This document shows positions 1-10,360 of a DNA stretch of 64,000 bases, piece after piece. The notes beneath the pieces were generated by a model, which saw only the letters and a list, made by a program, of their open reading frames with translations, did not search any database and was not told the origin of the DNA. The first letter of the stretch is position 1, and each line of letters begins with the position of its first letter. This DNA comes from JASLDZ01 sp964235945. Its GTDB lineage: Bacteria; Pseudomonadota; Alphaproteobacteria; Caulobacterales; Caulobacteraceae. The position numbers and the translations under genes were made by a program. Location of the stretch: contig CAXSDV010000008.1 of assembly GCA_964235945.1 (NCBI GenBank), positions 1 through 64,000 of the forward strand. The letters run 5' to 3'.

Positions 1-20
1 GCCCCCCGGCGTGCGGCGGG

Positions 21-305
21 TCAGACGCGCGAGGCGTTGGCCCCTTCGTAGGGGGAGGGGTCGGCGACCTCGTCCTCGCCGTGCGGGGCGCCGTGGCCGC
101 CCCGGCCGTGCGGGTCGGCCAGCACGAAGCGCCGGTCGCAGTAGGGGCACTCCACGAAGCCGGAGGCGCCCATCTCCATGTACACGCGAGGGTGGCCCAG
201 CGCGCCCACGCCGCCGTCGCACCACACCCGGTGGGTGTCGACGGTGACCACCTCCGGCGGCTCCAGGGCGGACTTGGGATCGACGGGAACGGGATCGGGA
301 CGCAT
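21..305 (-). CDS. zf-CHCC zinc-finger protein
   Basis: Small protein of about 94 residues. It carries the C-H-C-C zinc-finger pattern of the NDUFS6-like family: a Cys in HRVWCDGG, a His in ALGHPRVY, then the pair CPYC. Homologues in mitochondria and alphaproteobacteria are associated with respiratory complex I; for the bacterial protein that is an inference from the family. The ATG at 305 (MRPDPVPVD) is preferred because the frame extends only 12 arginine/proline-rich residues further upstream. It is divergent from the ABC ATPase gene. The tail (HGRGGHGAPHGEDE) is His/Gly-rich and unlike the conserved core. Confidence 0.8.
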   Translation of the reverse strand: MRPDPVPVDPKSALEPPEVVTVDTHRVWCDGGVGALGHPRVYMEMGASGFVECPYCDRRFVLADPHGRGGHGAPHGEDEVADPSPYEGANASRV

Positions 306-410
306 GGCGGGGCACCGGGCCGGGGCGCGTCCGCTTGGCAAGCCGGACGTCGCCGCCTACCTAGTCGCGCCCGCCGCACCCGTCAAACCGCAGGCGGCGG
401 AAGCGCGCGC

Positions 411-1397
411 ATGACCAGCTCCCCCTTGCCCGACTACGCCATCGAGGCGCGGGGCCTCCTCAAGACCTACGCCGCCAGCAAGAAGGCGCCGGCCAAGACG
501 GCTTTGCGCTCCGTGGATCTGGCGGTGCCGCGCGGCTCCATGTTCGGGCTGCTGGGCCCCAACGGGGCGGGCAAGTCGACCTTCATCAACATCCTCGCGG
601 GGCTCGTCACCAAGACGCAGGGCTCCGTCTCCATCTGGGGGATGGACATCGACCAGCACCCCCGCAGCTCCCGCTCGGCCATCGGCGTGGTGCCCCAGGA
701 GCTGGCGGCCGACGTGTTCTTCACCCCGCGCGAGAGCATGGAGGTGCAGGCGGGCATGTACGGCGTGAAAAAAGGTCAGCGCCGAACCGCCGAAATCCTC
801 ACCGCCCTCGGCCTGGGCGACAAGATGGACGCCTACGTCCGGTCCCTGTCGGGCGGCATGAAGCGACGGCTGATGGTGGCCAAGGCCATGGTCCACGCCC
901 CGCCCATCCTGATCCTGGACGAGCCCACCGCCGGGGTGGACGTGGAGCTGCGTCGCCAGCTCTGGGCCTACGTGCAGGAGCTGAACGCCGCGGGCGTCAC
1001 CATCGTGCTCACCACCCACTACCTGGAGGAGGCGCAGGCGCTGTGCGACCGCATCGCCATCGTCAACCACGGCCGGGTGGTGGCCAGCGAGCCCACCCGC
1101 GACCTGCTGCGCCGCATGGACACGCGCGCGGTGGTGATCACGCCCGAGGCCGCGCTGGAGGCCGCGCCGGTGCTGCAGGGCTTCGAGGGAAAGCTGCGCC
1201 CGGACGGACGCCTGGCCGTCACCTTCAAGAGCGAGGGGGCGAGCGTGGAGGCGGTGCTGGCGGCGGTGCGCGCCGCGGGCGTGCGCATCCGCGACCTGTC
1301 CACCGAGGAGCCGGACCTGGAGGACGTGTTCCTGGCCCTGACCTACGGCGACCCGGACGCCCCGGCCCCCACCCGCGAACCCGCCGTCTTCCCCTGA
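411..1397 (+). CDS. ABC-2 type transporter ATP-binding protein
   Basis: A 328-residue ATPase of the ABC-2 export type. Walker A GPNGAGKST lies at about residues 49-57, followed by the signature LSGGMKRR, Walker B ILILDEPTAGVD and the H-loop TTHYLEEA. The roughly 90 residues after the nucleotide-binding domain match the C-terminal extension typical of drug, polysaccharide or multidrug exporter ATPases. The ATG at 411 is chosen because the longer frame upstream is antisense to the zinc-finger gene and reads as low-complexity shadow. No membrane permease lies beside it: the next features are a tRNA and an unrelated exported protein. The partner must be encoded elsewhere, and the substrate is unknown. 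Confidence 0.9.
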   Translation: MTSSPLPDYAIEARGLLKTYAASKKAPAKTALRSVDLAVPRGSMFGLLGPNGAGKSTFINILAGLVTKTQGSVSIWGMDIDQHPRSSRSAIGVVPQELAADVFFTPRESMEVQAGMYGVKKGQRRTAEILTALGLGDKMDAYVRSLSGGMKRRLMVAKAMVHAPPILILDEPTAGVDVELRRQLWAYVQELNAAGVTIVLTTHYLEEAQALCDRIAIVNHGRVVASEPTRDLLRRMDTRAVVITPEAALEAAPVLQGFEGKLRPDGRLAVTFKSEGASVEAVLAAVRAAGVRIRDLSTEEPDLEDVFLALTYGDPDAPAPTREPAVFP

Positions 1398-1485
1398 GGC
1401 GCGTCGACGGCGGCGCGCGTCGCGCGATTGCGCCCGCCCCCCCGTTCGACTAGCTTCCCCTCCCGCCGCCCCCGGGCGCGCCCAC

Positions 1486-1562
1486 GCACTCGTAGCTCAG
1501 CTGGATAGAGCGCCGCCCTCCGAAGGCGGAGGTCACAGGTTCGAATCCTGTCGAGTGCGCCA
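1486..1562 (+). tRNA. tRNA-Arg (anticodon CCG)
   Basis: A complete 77-nt cloverleaf including an encoded CCA end. The acceptor stem GCACTCG pairs with CGAGTGC and is followed by discriminator G. The D-arm is TAGCTCAGCTGGATAGAGC. The anticodon stem CCGCC/GGCGG holds the loop CTCCGAA, giving anticodon CCG, which reads the CGG arginine codon. The T-arm contains GGTTCGAATCC. A CGG-decoding tRNA fits the very GC-rich coding sequence. Confidence 0.97.
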
Positions 1563-1710
1563 CCTCTCCCCATCTGTCGACGATCTGGATCGCACGGCCG
1601 AGCGCGGGCCGGAGGCGGGCTCGGCGGGAGGAGACGTCACCTCGCGCACGATCGGCGCAAGCGTCACGGAAGGCGGCTAGACTGCCTCGTCCCATCGCCG
1701 GAGCCCGCCC

Positions 1711-2832
1711 ATGCGTGTCCTCGCCCTGTTCGCCGCCGCCACGCTCCTCGTCTCAACCGCGGCCCGCGGCGAGGCTCCCGCGGGCGCCGTGGACTATTCC
1801 GCCGCCGCGAACTGGATCTGCCGCCCGGGCGCGGAAGCGGCCTGCACGGCGGGGCTGGACGCGGTGGAGGTGCGCGCGGACGGCTCGCGCACGCTCCGGC
1901 CCTTTCATCCCGCGGCGGACCCGGCCGTGGACTGCTTCTACGTCTACCCGACCGTGTCGCACGAGACGAGCGACTACAGCGACCTGCAGGCCTCGCCCGA
2001 GGTGCGCGCGGTGGTGCTCGCCCAGGCCGGCCGCCTCACCTCGCGCTGCCGCCTGTTCGCGCCCGCCTACCGCCAACTCACCTCCACCGGGCTCAAGCAC
2101 GCCCTGGACGCGGACCCCGCGGGCGGAACGCTGAACTGGGACGTCCCCTTCCGCGACGTGCGCGCGGCCTGGCGCGACTACCTGCGGCGCGACAACCACG
2201 GCCGGGGCGTGGTGCTGGTCGGCCACAGCCAGGGCGCGATCCTGCTGCAGCGCCTCATCGCCGAGGAGATCGACGGCCGCCCCGTTCAGGCGCGCCTGGT
2301 GTCCGCCTTCCTGGCGGGCGACCCGTCCCTGCCCGTGCCCCGGGGCGCGCGGGTGGGCGGGGTGTTCAAGTCCACGCCGCTGTGCGCGGCCTCCGCCCAG
2401 ACGGGCTGCGTGTACGTCTGGGCCGACTACCGTGCGGAGGACACGGCGACCCGCCTCGCCTTCGGCATCGACCCGGGCGGCGGGCTGCAGGCGGGCTGCG
2501 TGGACCCAGCCGCCCCCTCCGGCGGATCGGGCGAACTCACCGCCTACCTGCCCCGGCCCGCCGTCGCCCCCGACTCCGACCCGCCCTGGGTGCGGGTCAG
2601 CGGCGGGATGTCCGTGGCCTGCGTGGACGACGGCCGCAACCACGTGGCGCGCGTGACCGTCCTGCCCACCCGCTTCCACGACCTGCTGGAGGCCGCCTTC
2701 AACCGCAACTCGATCCGGCCCGGCTGGGGGCTGCACAGCCTGGACATGGCGTTGACCCAGGCCGCGGTGCTGGACCGGGTGGAGGCGCAGACCGCCGCCT
2801 GGACCGCGCGGACGCCTCGTTCCGCCCCCTGA
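1711..2832 (+). CDS. exported DUF3089 alpha/beta-hydrolase-like protein
   Basis: A 373-residue protein with an N-terminal Sec signal peptide: a short basic start, a hydrophobic core LALFAAATLLVSTAA, and a likely cut near residue 20. DUF3089 features follow: DCFYVYPTVS at about residues 74-83 and the nucleophile elbow GHSQGA at 171-176, the serine position of alpha/beta hydrolases. Several cysteines occur in pairs (CRPGAEAAC, CAASAQTGC), consistent with periplasmic disulfides. The substrate is unknown for the family. It stands alone between a tRNA and the flavoprotein gene, and the start at 1711 gives a clean signal peptide. Confidence 0.85.
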   Translation: MRVLALFAAATLLVSTAARGEAPAGAVDYSAAANWICRPGAEAACTAGLDAVEVRADGSRTLRPFHPAADPAVDCFYVYPTVSHETSDYSDLQASPEVRAVVLAQAGRLTSRCRLFAPAYRQLTSTGLKHALDADPAGGTLNWDVPFRDVRAAWRDYLRRDNHGRGVVLVGHSQGAILLQRLIAEEIDGRPVQARLVSAFLAGDPSLPVPRGARVGGVFKSTPLCAASAQTGCVYVWADYRAEDTATRLAFGIDPGGGLQAGCVDPAAPSGGSGELTAYLPRPAVAPDSDPPWVRVSGGMSVACVDDGRNHVARVTVLPTRFHDLLEAAFNRNSIRPGWGLHSLDMALTQAAVLDRVEAQTAAWTARTPRSAP

Positions 2833-2941
2833 TCCGCGTCCTTCCCTGGAGAAAGGCTCGGGGGGTCGGTCCGACAGGGCGCGTCGCACGGAAACCGGGC
2901 GGGTCCCGGGCGTTCGCATCCTGATTCCGAGGGAAGACGTC

Positions 2942-4288
2942 ATGGACACCACCCAGCGCGAGCCGCGCCGCATCCTCGTGCTGGGCGGAGGGGCGGCCGG
3001 CCTGGAGCTGGCCATCCGGCTGGCCCGCCGGACGCGGGCCTTCGGGCGCGCGCAGGTCACCCTGGTGGACCGCAGCCGCTCGCACATCTGGAAGCCGCGC
3101 TGGCACGAGCTGGCCGTGGGCCTGCTCGTGGCCGCCGAGGAGGAGGCCGACTACGCCGCCCAGGGTCTGCGCCACGGCTTCGCCTTCGAGCGGGGCGAGG
3201 TGACGGCGCTGGACCTCGACCGGCGGGAGGCGTCCCTGGCCGCCACGCCCCGGCCCGCCGACGACCCGGTGGGCGCGGCCCTGGCGGGCGACCTCCTGCC
3301 CGCGCGCACGCTGGCCTGGGACCAGGCGGTCCTGGCGGTGGGGAGCACGGTGAACGATTTCGGCCTGCCGGGGGTGCGCGAACACGCCTACGCCCTGGAC
3401 ACCGCCGGGGAGTCCTCCCGCTTGCACACCGCCATCCTGGCCCAAGCCGCGCGCGTGCACGCCGGCCTGCAGTCGGGCGTGCGGGTGGTGATCGTGGGGG
3501 CCGGCACGACGGGGGTGGAGCTGGCGGGCGAGTTGCGCGCGGCGGTCGAGCGCCTGATGCGCTACCGCAGCCTGATCGACCTGACCCAGCTCCACGTCAC
3601 GGTGGTGGAGGGCGCCCCGCGGCCGCTTCCGGGCGCCCCCGAGAGCCTGTCGGACTATGCGCGGCGGACGTTGGAGGCGCGGGGCGTGGCCTTGCGCCTA
3701 GGGGCCAAGGTCACGGCCGTGGAGGCGGACGGCGTGACGCTGGAGGGCGGCGAGCGCTTGGGGGCCGACGTGATCGTCTGGGCGTCCGGCGTCAAGGCCG
3801 TGGGGCTGGCGGCCCATCTGCCCGGCGTGAAGCGCGCCAAGGGCGGCCGGGTGGAGGTGGACGCCACCCTGCGCGTGCTGGACGAGGACGGGCGGCCGCG
3901 GGAGGGTCTCCACGCCGTGGGCGACTGTTGCGCGCTGTCGGCCGCTCCGGGAACGACGCCTCCGCCGGCCACCGCCCAGGTCGCCCACCAGCAGGCGCGC
4001 CTGCTGTCCCGCTCGCTGGCGCGGCAATTGCACGGCCGCGCCGCCCTGGAGTTCCACTACCACGACCGGGGAACCCTGGTGTCCCTCGGCGAGGGCGGCA
4101 CCGCGGGCGAACTGCCCCTGCCCGGGCGGGGAAGCTGGAGCATCACCGGCCTGGGTCCCCGGCTGGCCTATGCGGCGCTCTACCGCGCGCACCTGGCCGA
4201 GCTGTTCGGGGTGCGCGGCTCGGCGGCCCTGGCGTTCAGCGGTTTGCTGCGCCGCTCCGTCCAGCCCAGCCTCAAACTGCCCTGGTGA
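2942..4288 (+). CDS. type II NADH dehydrogenase-like FAD/NAD(P) oxidoreductase
   Basis: A 448-residue two-dinucleotide-binding-domain flavoprotein. The N-terminal FAD motif is LVLGGGAAGLELAIRLA (about residues 14-30) and the central NAD(P)H motif is VVIVGAGTTGVELAGEL. The motif AVGDCC in the C-terminal half matches the second FAD contact. Family members transfer electrons from NADH to quinone without proton pumping (Ndh) or act as sulfide:quinone-like reductases. The overall length and GTTGVELAGE segment favour the Ndh group. The extreme 3' end (55 bp) is repeated beyond the N gap, which is an assembly effect; the gene itself is complete with a stop at 4286-4288. Confidence 0.85.
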   Translation: MDTTQREPRRILVLGGGAAGLELAIRLARRTRAFGRAQVTLVDRSRSHIWKPRWHELAVGLLVAAEEEADYAAQGLRHGFAFERGEVTALDLDRREASLAATPRPADDPVGAALAGDLLPARTLAWDQAVLAVGSTVNDFGLPGVREHAYALDTAGESSRLHTAILAQAARVHAGLQSGVRVVIVGAGTTGVELAGELRAAVERLMRYRSLIDLTQLHVTVVEGAPRPLPGAPESLSDYARRTLEARGVALRLGAKVTAVEADGVTLEGGERLGADVIVWASGVKAVGLAAHLPGVKRAKGGRVEVDATLRVLDEDGRPREGLHAVGDCCALSAAPGTTPPPATAQVAHQQARLLSRSLARQLHGRAALEFHYHDRGTLVSLGEGGTAGELPLPGRGSWSITGLGPRLAYAALYRAHLAELFGVRGSAALAFSGLLRRSVQPSLKLPW

Positions 4289-4290
4289 CG
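4236..4290. repeat. 55-bp direct duplicate, copy 1 (left contig end)
   Basis: The last 55 bases before the N run are identical, base for base, to the first 55 after it. They comprise the end of the flavoprotein gene, its stop and two further bases. The repeat abuts the gap exactly on both sides, so it is best read as an unmerged contig overlap and not a biological duplication. Confidence 0.95.
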
Positions 4291-4390
4291 NNNNNNNNNN
4301 NNNNNNNNNNNNNNNNNNNNNNNNNNNNNNNNNNNNNNNNNNNNNNNNNNNNNNNNNNNNNNNNNNNNNNNNNNNNNNNNNNNNNNNNNN
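4291..4390. other. assembly gap (100 N)
   Basis: Exactly 100 undetermined bases, the conventional placeholder for a gap of unknown size. The flanking 55-bp duplicate suggests that the true gap length is zero and the two contigs overlap. Confidence 0.98.
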
Positions 4391-4445
4391 TCAGCGGTTT
4401 GCTGCGCCGCTCCGTCCAGCCCAGCCTCAAACTGCCCTGGTGACG
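4391..4445. repeat. 55-bp direct duplicate, copy 2 (right contig start)
   Basis: Identical to 4236-4290. It contains the coding tail of the upstream flavoprotein with its TGA but no start, so it is not a separate gene fragment of interest. Confidence 0.95.
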
Positions 4446-4470
4446 CCGGGCGTCGCCAAGAGGCGGCGCT

Positions 4471-4791
4471 TCAATCTCCGGGGACGAGCATGGCGCAGAG
4501 CCCCGCGAGCAGGACCAGCACGCGAGGCGCGGCCAAGCCGCCCTCGCCGCGCCGCAGTTCGCTGCGCAGGACGAGGCTGGAAGCGACGACGACCAGGGCG
4601 CCGCCGAGCCTGCGGGTGAGGCGAGGGGCCATCAGCAGGCCCCCGGCCACCTCCGCCGCCGCCAGGGAACGCATGTCCGACTGGGACCAGCCCAGGCCGC
4701 GGAACATCCGGCGGTAGGAGCCCTCGCCGGCGAGCTTGTCGCCTCCGGCCACGGCGATGGCGGCCCCGGCGGCGGGATAGATCAAGGACAT
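4471..4791 (-). CDS. small DoxX-like membrane protein
   Basis: A 106-residue hydrophobic protein. Predicted membrane segments lie near residues 1-16 (LIYPAAGAAIAVAG), 43-55, 64-76 (GGALVVVASSLVL) and 88-102 (RVLVLLAGLCAML). The size and helix spacing resemble the DoxX/DoxD-like superfamily, though the sequence match is loose. It is convergent with the flavoprotein gene and precedes an unknown 78-aa ORF on the same strand. The function is not known. Confidence 0.6.
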   Translation of the reverse strand: MSLIYPAAGAAIAVAGGDKLAGEGSYRRMFRGLGWSQSDMRSLAAAEVAGGLLMAPRLTRRLGGALVVVASSLVLRSELRRGEGGLAAPRVLVLLAGLCAMLVPGD

Positions 4792-4883
4792 GGCGGGCGC
4801 TCTCGTTCGTGAGGAGAACCGTTCAACGCCCGACGGCGCGGTTCGCCGCCTTCACCGCCGCGAAATCACGCGGACCCGCCGGC

Positions 4884-5120
4884 TCACGGCGTCTTGAAGC
4901 CGGGCCGGATGCGCGTGGCGGCGTCGGGATCGGGTCGGTGGGAGAGCGCAAACTCGATGGCCCGCACCCCGGTGTGGATCTTGATCAGCTCCACCAGCGC
5001 GTCGTGGTCGCCGCTGGTCGCCGCCGCTTCCGCGGCCGGCCAGACCCGCTCGAGCTGCGAGGCCCTGAGCGCCTTGAGCTTCTCGACGGTCGCGTCGACC
5101 TCGGCCTGGGTGTCGTTCAT
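4884..5120 (-). CDS. hypothetical protein, 78 aa
   Basis: A short, mostly helical, soluble protein starting MNDTQAEVDATVEKLKAL and ending in a basic tail. The ATG at 5120 is preceded by GGGGACGAAC on the minus strand, a weak ribosome-binding site. It is chosen over upstream starts that would run antisense into the esterase gene. No domain recognised. It is divergent from the esterase at 5250 and may be co-transcribed with the DoxX-like gene 92 bp downstream. Confidence 0.6.
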   Translation of the reverse strand: MNDTQAEVDATVEKLKALRASQLERVWPAAEAAATSGDHDALVELIKIHTGVRAIEFALSHRPDPDAATRIRPGFKTP

Positions 5121-5249
5121 GTTCGTCCCCGAATGAACGTGGACAACGCCCGGCGACGGCGAAGGCTCACGGGCGGGCGCCCGGTGATGCAATGCTGCAC
5201 TGCAGCATCCATATGCGGGAGGCTGGACCAGCCAGCCGGAGGTGTCGGT

Positions 5250-6331
5250 ATGGCCGGATTGGTGGAAACCCTCGCCAGACTGAAGACGCGGGCTCGGGCG
5301 ACGCCCGTCCCGGAGGGTGGCGCGCTGCAGGAGGTCACCGGTTTCGGCTCCAACCCGGGCGGGCTGCGCATGTGGCTGCGCGCGCCGCAGACCCCTTCTG
5401 GAGCGCCGTTGGTGGTGGTCCTGCACGGGTGCGGGCAGACGGCCGGCGGTTATGCGGCGGGGTCGGGGTGGATCGAGCTCGCCGACCGCCACGGCTTCGC
5501 CCTGCTATGCCCCGAACAGGTGCGGGCCAACAACGCCAACGGCTGCTTCAACTGGTTCGAGCGGGGCGACGTGGCCCGGGACGCGGGGGAGGCGGCCTCC
5601 ATCGCGCAGATGGTCCGTCACGCCGTCGCGCTGCACGGGCTGGACCCGCGCCGCGTGTTCGTCACGGGGCTGTCGGCGGGGGGCGCCATGGCGGCGGTGA
5701 TGCTGGCCGCCTACCCGGAGATGTTCGCGGCGGGAGCGGTGATCGCCGGCCTGCCCTACGGCGCGGCCGCCGGCGTCAACCAGGCGCTCGGGGCGATGCG
5801 CCGCCCGCCGGAGCTGACCACCCAGGCGTGGGGCGACAAGGTGCGCGCCGCGGCGCCGCGGCCGGCGCGCTGGCCGCGGTTGGCGGTCTGGCACGGCGAT
5901 GCGGACACCACCGTGGCTCCGGCCGCGGGCCTGGTCGTCGCCCAACAGTGGGCGGACGTCCACGGCGCCCGGGAGAGCCTCGCGGAGCCGGCCGTTCCGG
6001 CGGGCCGCAGGCGCACCGCGTGGCGCGACGCGCAGGGAGAGGTCGTGGTCGAACTGCACCGGATCGCCGGCCTGGGGCACGGCACGCCCATCGCCGCCGC
6101 CGGCCCGGACGGTTGCGGATCGCCCGCGCCCTGGATCCTCGAGGCGGGCGTGTCCTCCAGTCTGGAGATCGCCCGGTCCTGGGATCTCGCCCCCGCCGCC
6201 ACGTCGGCCGTCCCGCCTCCGCCGGCTCCGCCTCCGCAGAGCGGCGGGAGCGGGCCGAAGCCGCGCGCCGTCGCGCCGATCGACGTGGGCGAGGTCATCG
6301 CTCGAGCGCTCCGCGGCGCGGGACTGTCGCC

Positions 6332-6335
<4 letters not shown>
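5250..6335 (+). CDS. PHB depolymerase family esterase
   Basis: A 361-residue alpha/beta hydrolase of the polyhydroxybutyrate-depolymerase esterase family. It shows the oxyanion segment LHGCGQTAGGYA, the nucleophile elbow TGLSAGGAM, the acidic residue in WHGDADTTV and the catalytic His in GLGHGTP. The ATG at 5250 has a GGAGG box 8 bases upstream. There is no signal peptide, so action on intracellular polyester or small esters is likelier than on extracellular polymer. The C-terminal ~50 residues are a Pro/Ala/Gly-rich tail (PPPAPPPQSGGSGPKP) before a short conserved end. It converges with the NRPS gene, overlapping by 4 bp. Confidence 0.85.
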
Positions 6336-8857
<2,522 letters not shown>

Positions 8858-9295
8858 CAGGTCCCGTCCGAGCGGTGAAGCTTCATCTGACCGCCGCATG
8901 CCCCCGGACCGTCGTTCATGAGGGGCGGCCTCCGTCGCCGTTCGCCTTGAAGCGGTGGAGGTAGGGCAGGAGCGCGGACCGGCAAGCGTCGCCGGTCCGC
9001 CATCGAGGCCCGGCCGCGCTTCGGCGCGGCTCCTCCCGCTCGCCATGACGATGCCCGTGCGTTCGACGCCGTTCACCTACAAAAGCGAGGCTTGAGACTC
9101 AGCCTGGGCGCAAAACACCCGGGCCGACTCGGGCTCCGAGCGGTCATGGGCGGCGGCGTGGCCCGGGGTCGGCGCGACCGGTCCCGTCGCGCGTTCGCGC
9201 GGAACGCGTTAAGCCGCTCCGGGCGAGAGCCGCTCACGGTCCTCCACGTCGCCCCGCACGCGCGCCGCGCCGCGGGCGAGACCGGCGTCTGACGC
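8858..9295. other. intergenic region between divergent genes
   Basis: About 440 bp between the NRPS and the ParB-like gene. The NRPS reading frame stays open to 9076, but its translation there is Arg/Ser/Pro-rich and looks non-coding. I see no RNA gene, terminator or clear promoter consensus. It must hold the promoters of both divergent genes. Confidence 0.5.
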
Positions 9296-9934
9296 ATGGA
9301 GCCTGGATTGAGCCGTCGAGACCCCCTCCTGTCGCCCGTGCCCCTGGCCGAACTGCGCCCGACCCAGGTCACGGTCGGCCGAAGGGAGGTCGACGAGAAG
9401 CGGCGGGAGTGGCGCGAGCGCGGCCACCACGACGCGCCCAAGTTCCTGGGCCGCCACATGATCCCCGTCCTGAAAGGACCCAAGAACCGCTTCTACGTCA
9501 TCGACCATCACCACCTCACGCGGGCGCTGCTGGCGGAGGGCGTCGAGACGGTGCTGGTGAACGTGGTGGCCGACCTGGACGCCCTGGCCAAACACGAGTT
9601 CTGGACCTTCTGCGACAACCGCGGTTGGTGCCACCCCTACGATCCGCAGGGCGAGCGGGTGGCCTACGCCGACATCCCCAAGTCGCTCGCCTCCATGCCG
9701 GACGACCCGTACCGCAGCCTGGCCGGGGCGCTTCGGCGGGCAGGGGGCTTCGCCAAGGACACGACGCCCTTCAGCGAGTTCCTGTGGGCCGACTTCCTGC
9801 GCCGCCGGCTGAAGGCCGCCCTGGTGGAGGAGGATTTCGCGGCGGCGCTCACCTACGCGCTGACGCTGGCCAGGAGCCCTGCGGCGGGGCATCTGCCGGG
9901 CTGGTGCGGTCCGGCGGACACGGAGACGACATGA
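9296..9934 (+). CDS. ParB-like nuclease-fold protein (ParBc_2 type)
   Basis: A 212-residue protein resembling the 'putative ParB-like nuclease' family (PF08857), not the chromosome-segregation ParB. It contains LSPVPLAELRPTQVTVG, the HHH segment YVIDHHHLTRALLAEGV and the downstream FWTFCDNRGWCHPYD. There is no helix-turn-helix or CTPase box. The biochemical role of this family is not established. The ATG at 9296 lacks a good Shine-Dalgarno, so the start is uncertain. It overlaps the next gene by ATGA, implying translational coupling to an exported Gly-rich protein. Confidence 0.75.
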   Translation: MEPGLSRRDPLLSPVPLAELRPTQVTVGRREVDEKRREWRERGHHDAPKFLGRHMIPVLKGPKNRFYVIDHHHLTRALLAEGVETVLVNVVADLDALAKHEFWTFCDNRGWCHPYDPQGERVAYADIPKSLASMPDDPYRSLAGALRRAGGFAKDTTPFSEFLWADFLRRRLKAALVEEDFAAALTYALTLARSPAAGHLPGWCGPADTETT

Positions 9935-10278
9935 AGCGGATCACCCGCACGGCCGCCCTCTTCGCGGGGCCGGTCCTGCTCTGGACGACGTCCGCCCCCG
10001 CGCAAGCTCCGCCTTCGGCTCCGGCGTCCGCCGCCTCCGGGCCGAGCCTGGAGGATCGCGTGGTGGCGCTGGTGCAGGCCGGCAAGTGCGGGCGCGCGAA
10101 GGCGGAGGCGACGCAGGGCGGCGACCCGTCGCTCGCCGACCAGGTGGGCGCCATGTGCGGAGCCAGGTCGTCGGGCGGCTCCGGCGGTTCCGGCGCCGCC
10201 GCCGCCGCCCGGGGCGGCGGCGGACGTGGGGGCGGGGGAGGCGGTCGCAGATCGCAGGGCGGAGCCGCGGGAGGCTGA
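9931..10278 (+). CDS. small exported Gly-rich protein
   Basis: 115 residues. A Sec signal peptide (MKRITRTAALFAGPVLLWTTSAPAQA, cut near residue 25) leads into an Ala/Pro spacer. A short helical module follows (SLEDRVVALVQAGKCGRAKAEA...DQVGAMC) with two cysteines about 27 residues apart, then a Ser/Gly/Arg-rich disordered tail of about 40 residues. Its start codon overlaps the stop of the ParB-like gene. No family recognised. The two cysteines could form a disulfide in the periplasm. The Gly-rich tail resembles that of the EF-hand lipoprotein at 14943. Confidence 0.7.
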   Translation: MKRITRTAALFAGPVLLWTTSAPAQAPPSAPASAASGPSLEDRVVALVQAGKCGRAKAEATQGGDPSLADQVGAMCGARSSGGSGGSGAAAAARGGGGRGGGGGGRRSQGGAAGG

Positions 10279-10360
10279 CGCCGGCGGCGACGCGCCCGCC
10301 ACTTCCACCGGACGCGCCGCGGGCCGATGATGGCCGCCGAGTTGGCTTCGGAGACCTTCC

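Noticed and set aside
3928..4619. Open frames crossing the N gap
   Set aside because: They exist only because N codons are untranslated as X; they are shadows or the duplicated tail of the flavoprotein gene.
8858..9076. N-terminal extension of the NRPS to 9076
   Set aside because: The added 73 residues are Arg/Ser/Pro-rich and the adenylation fold starts just after ATG 8857.
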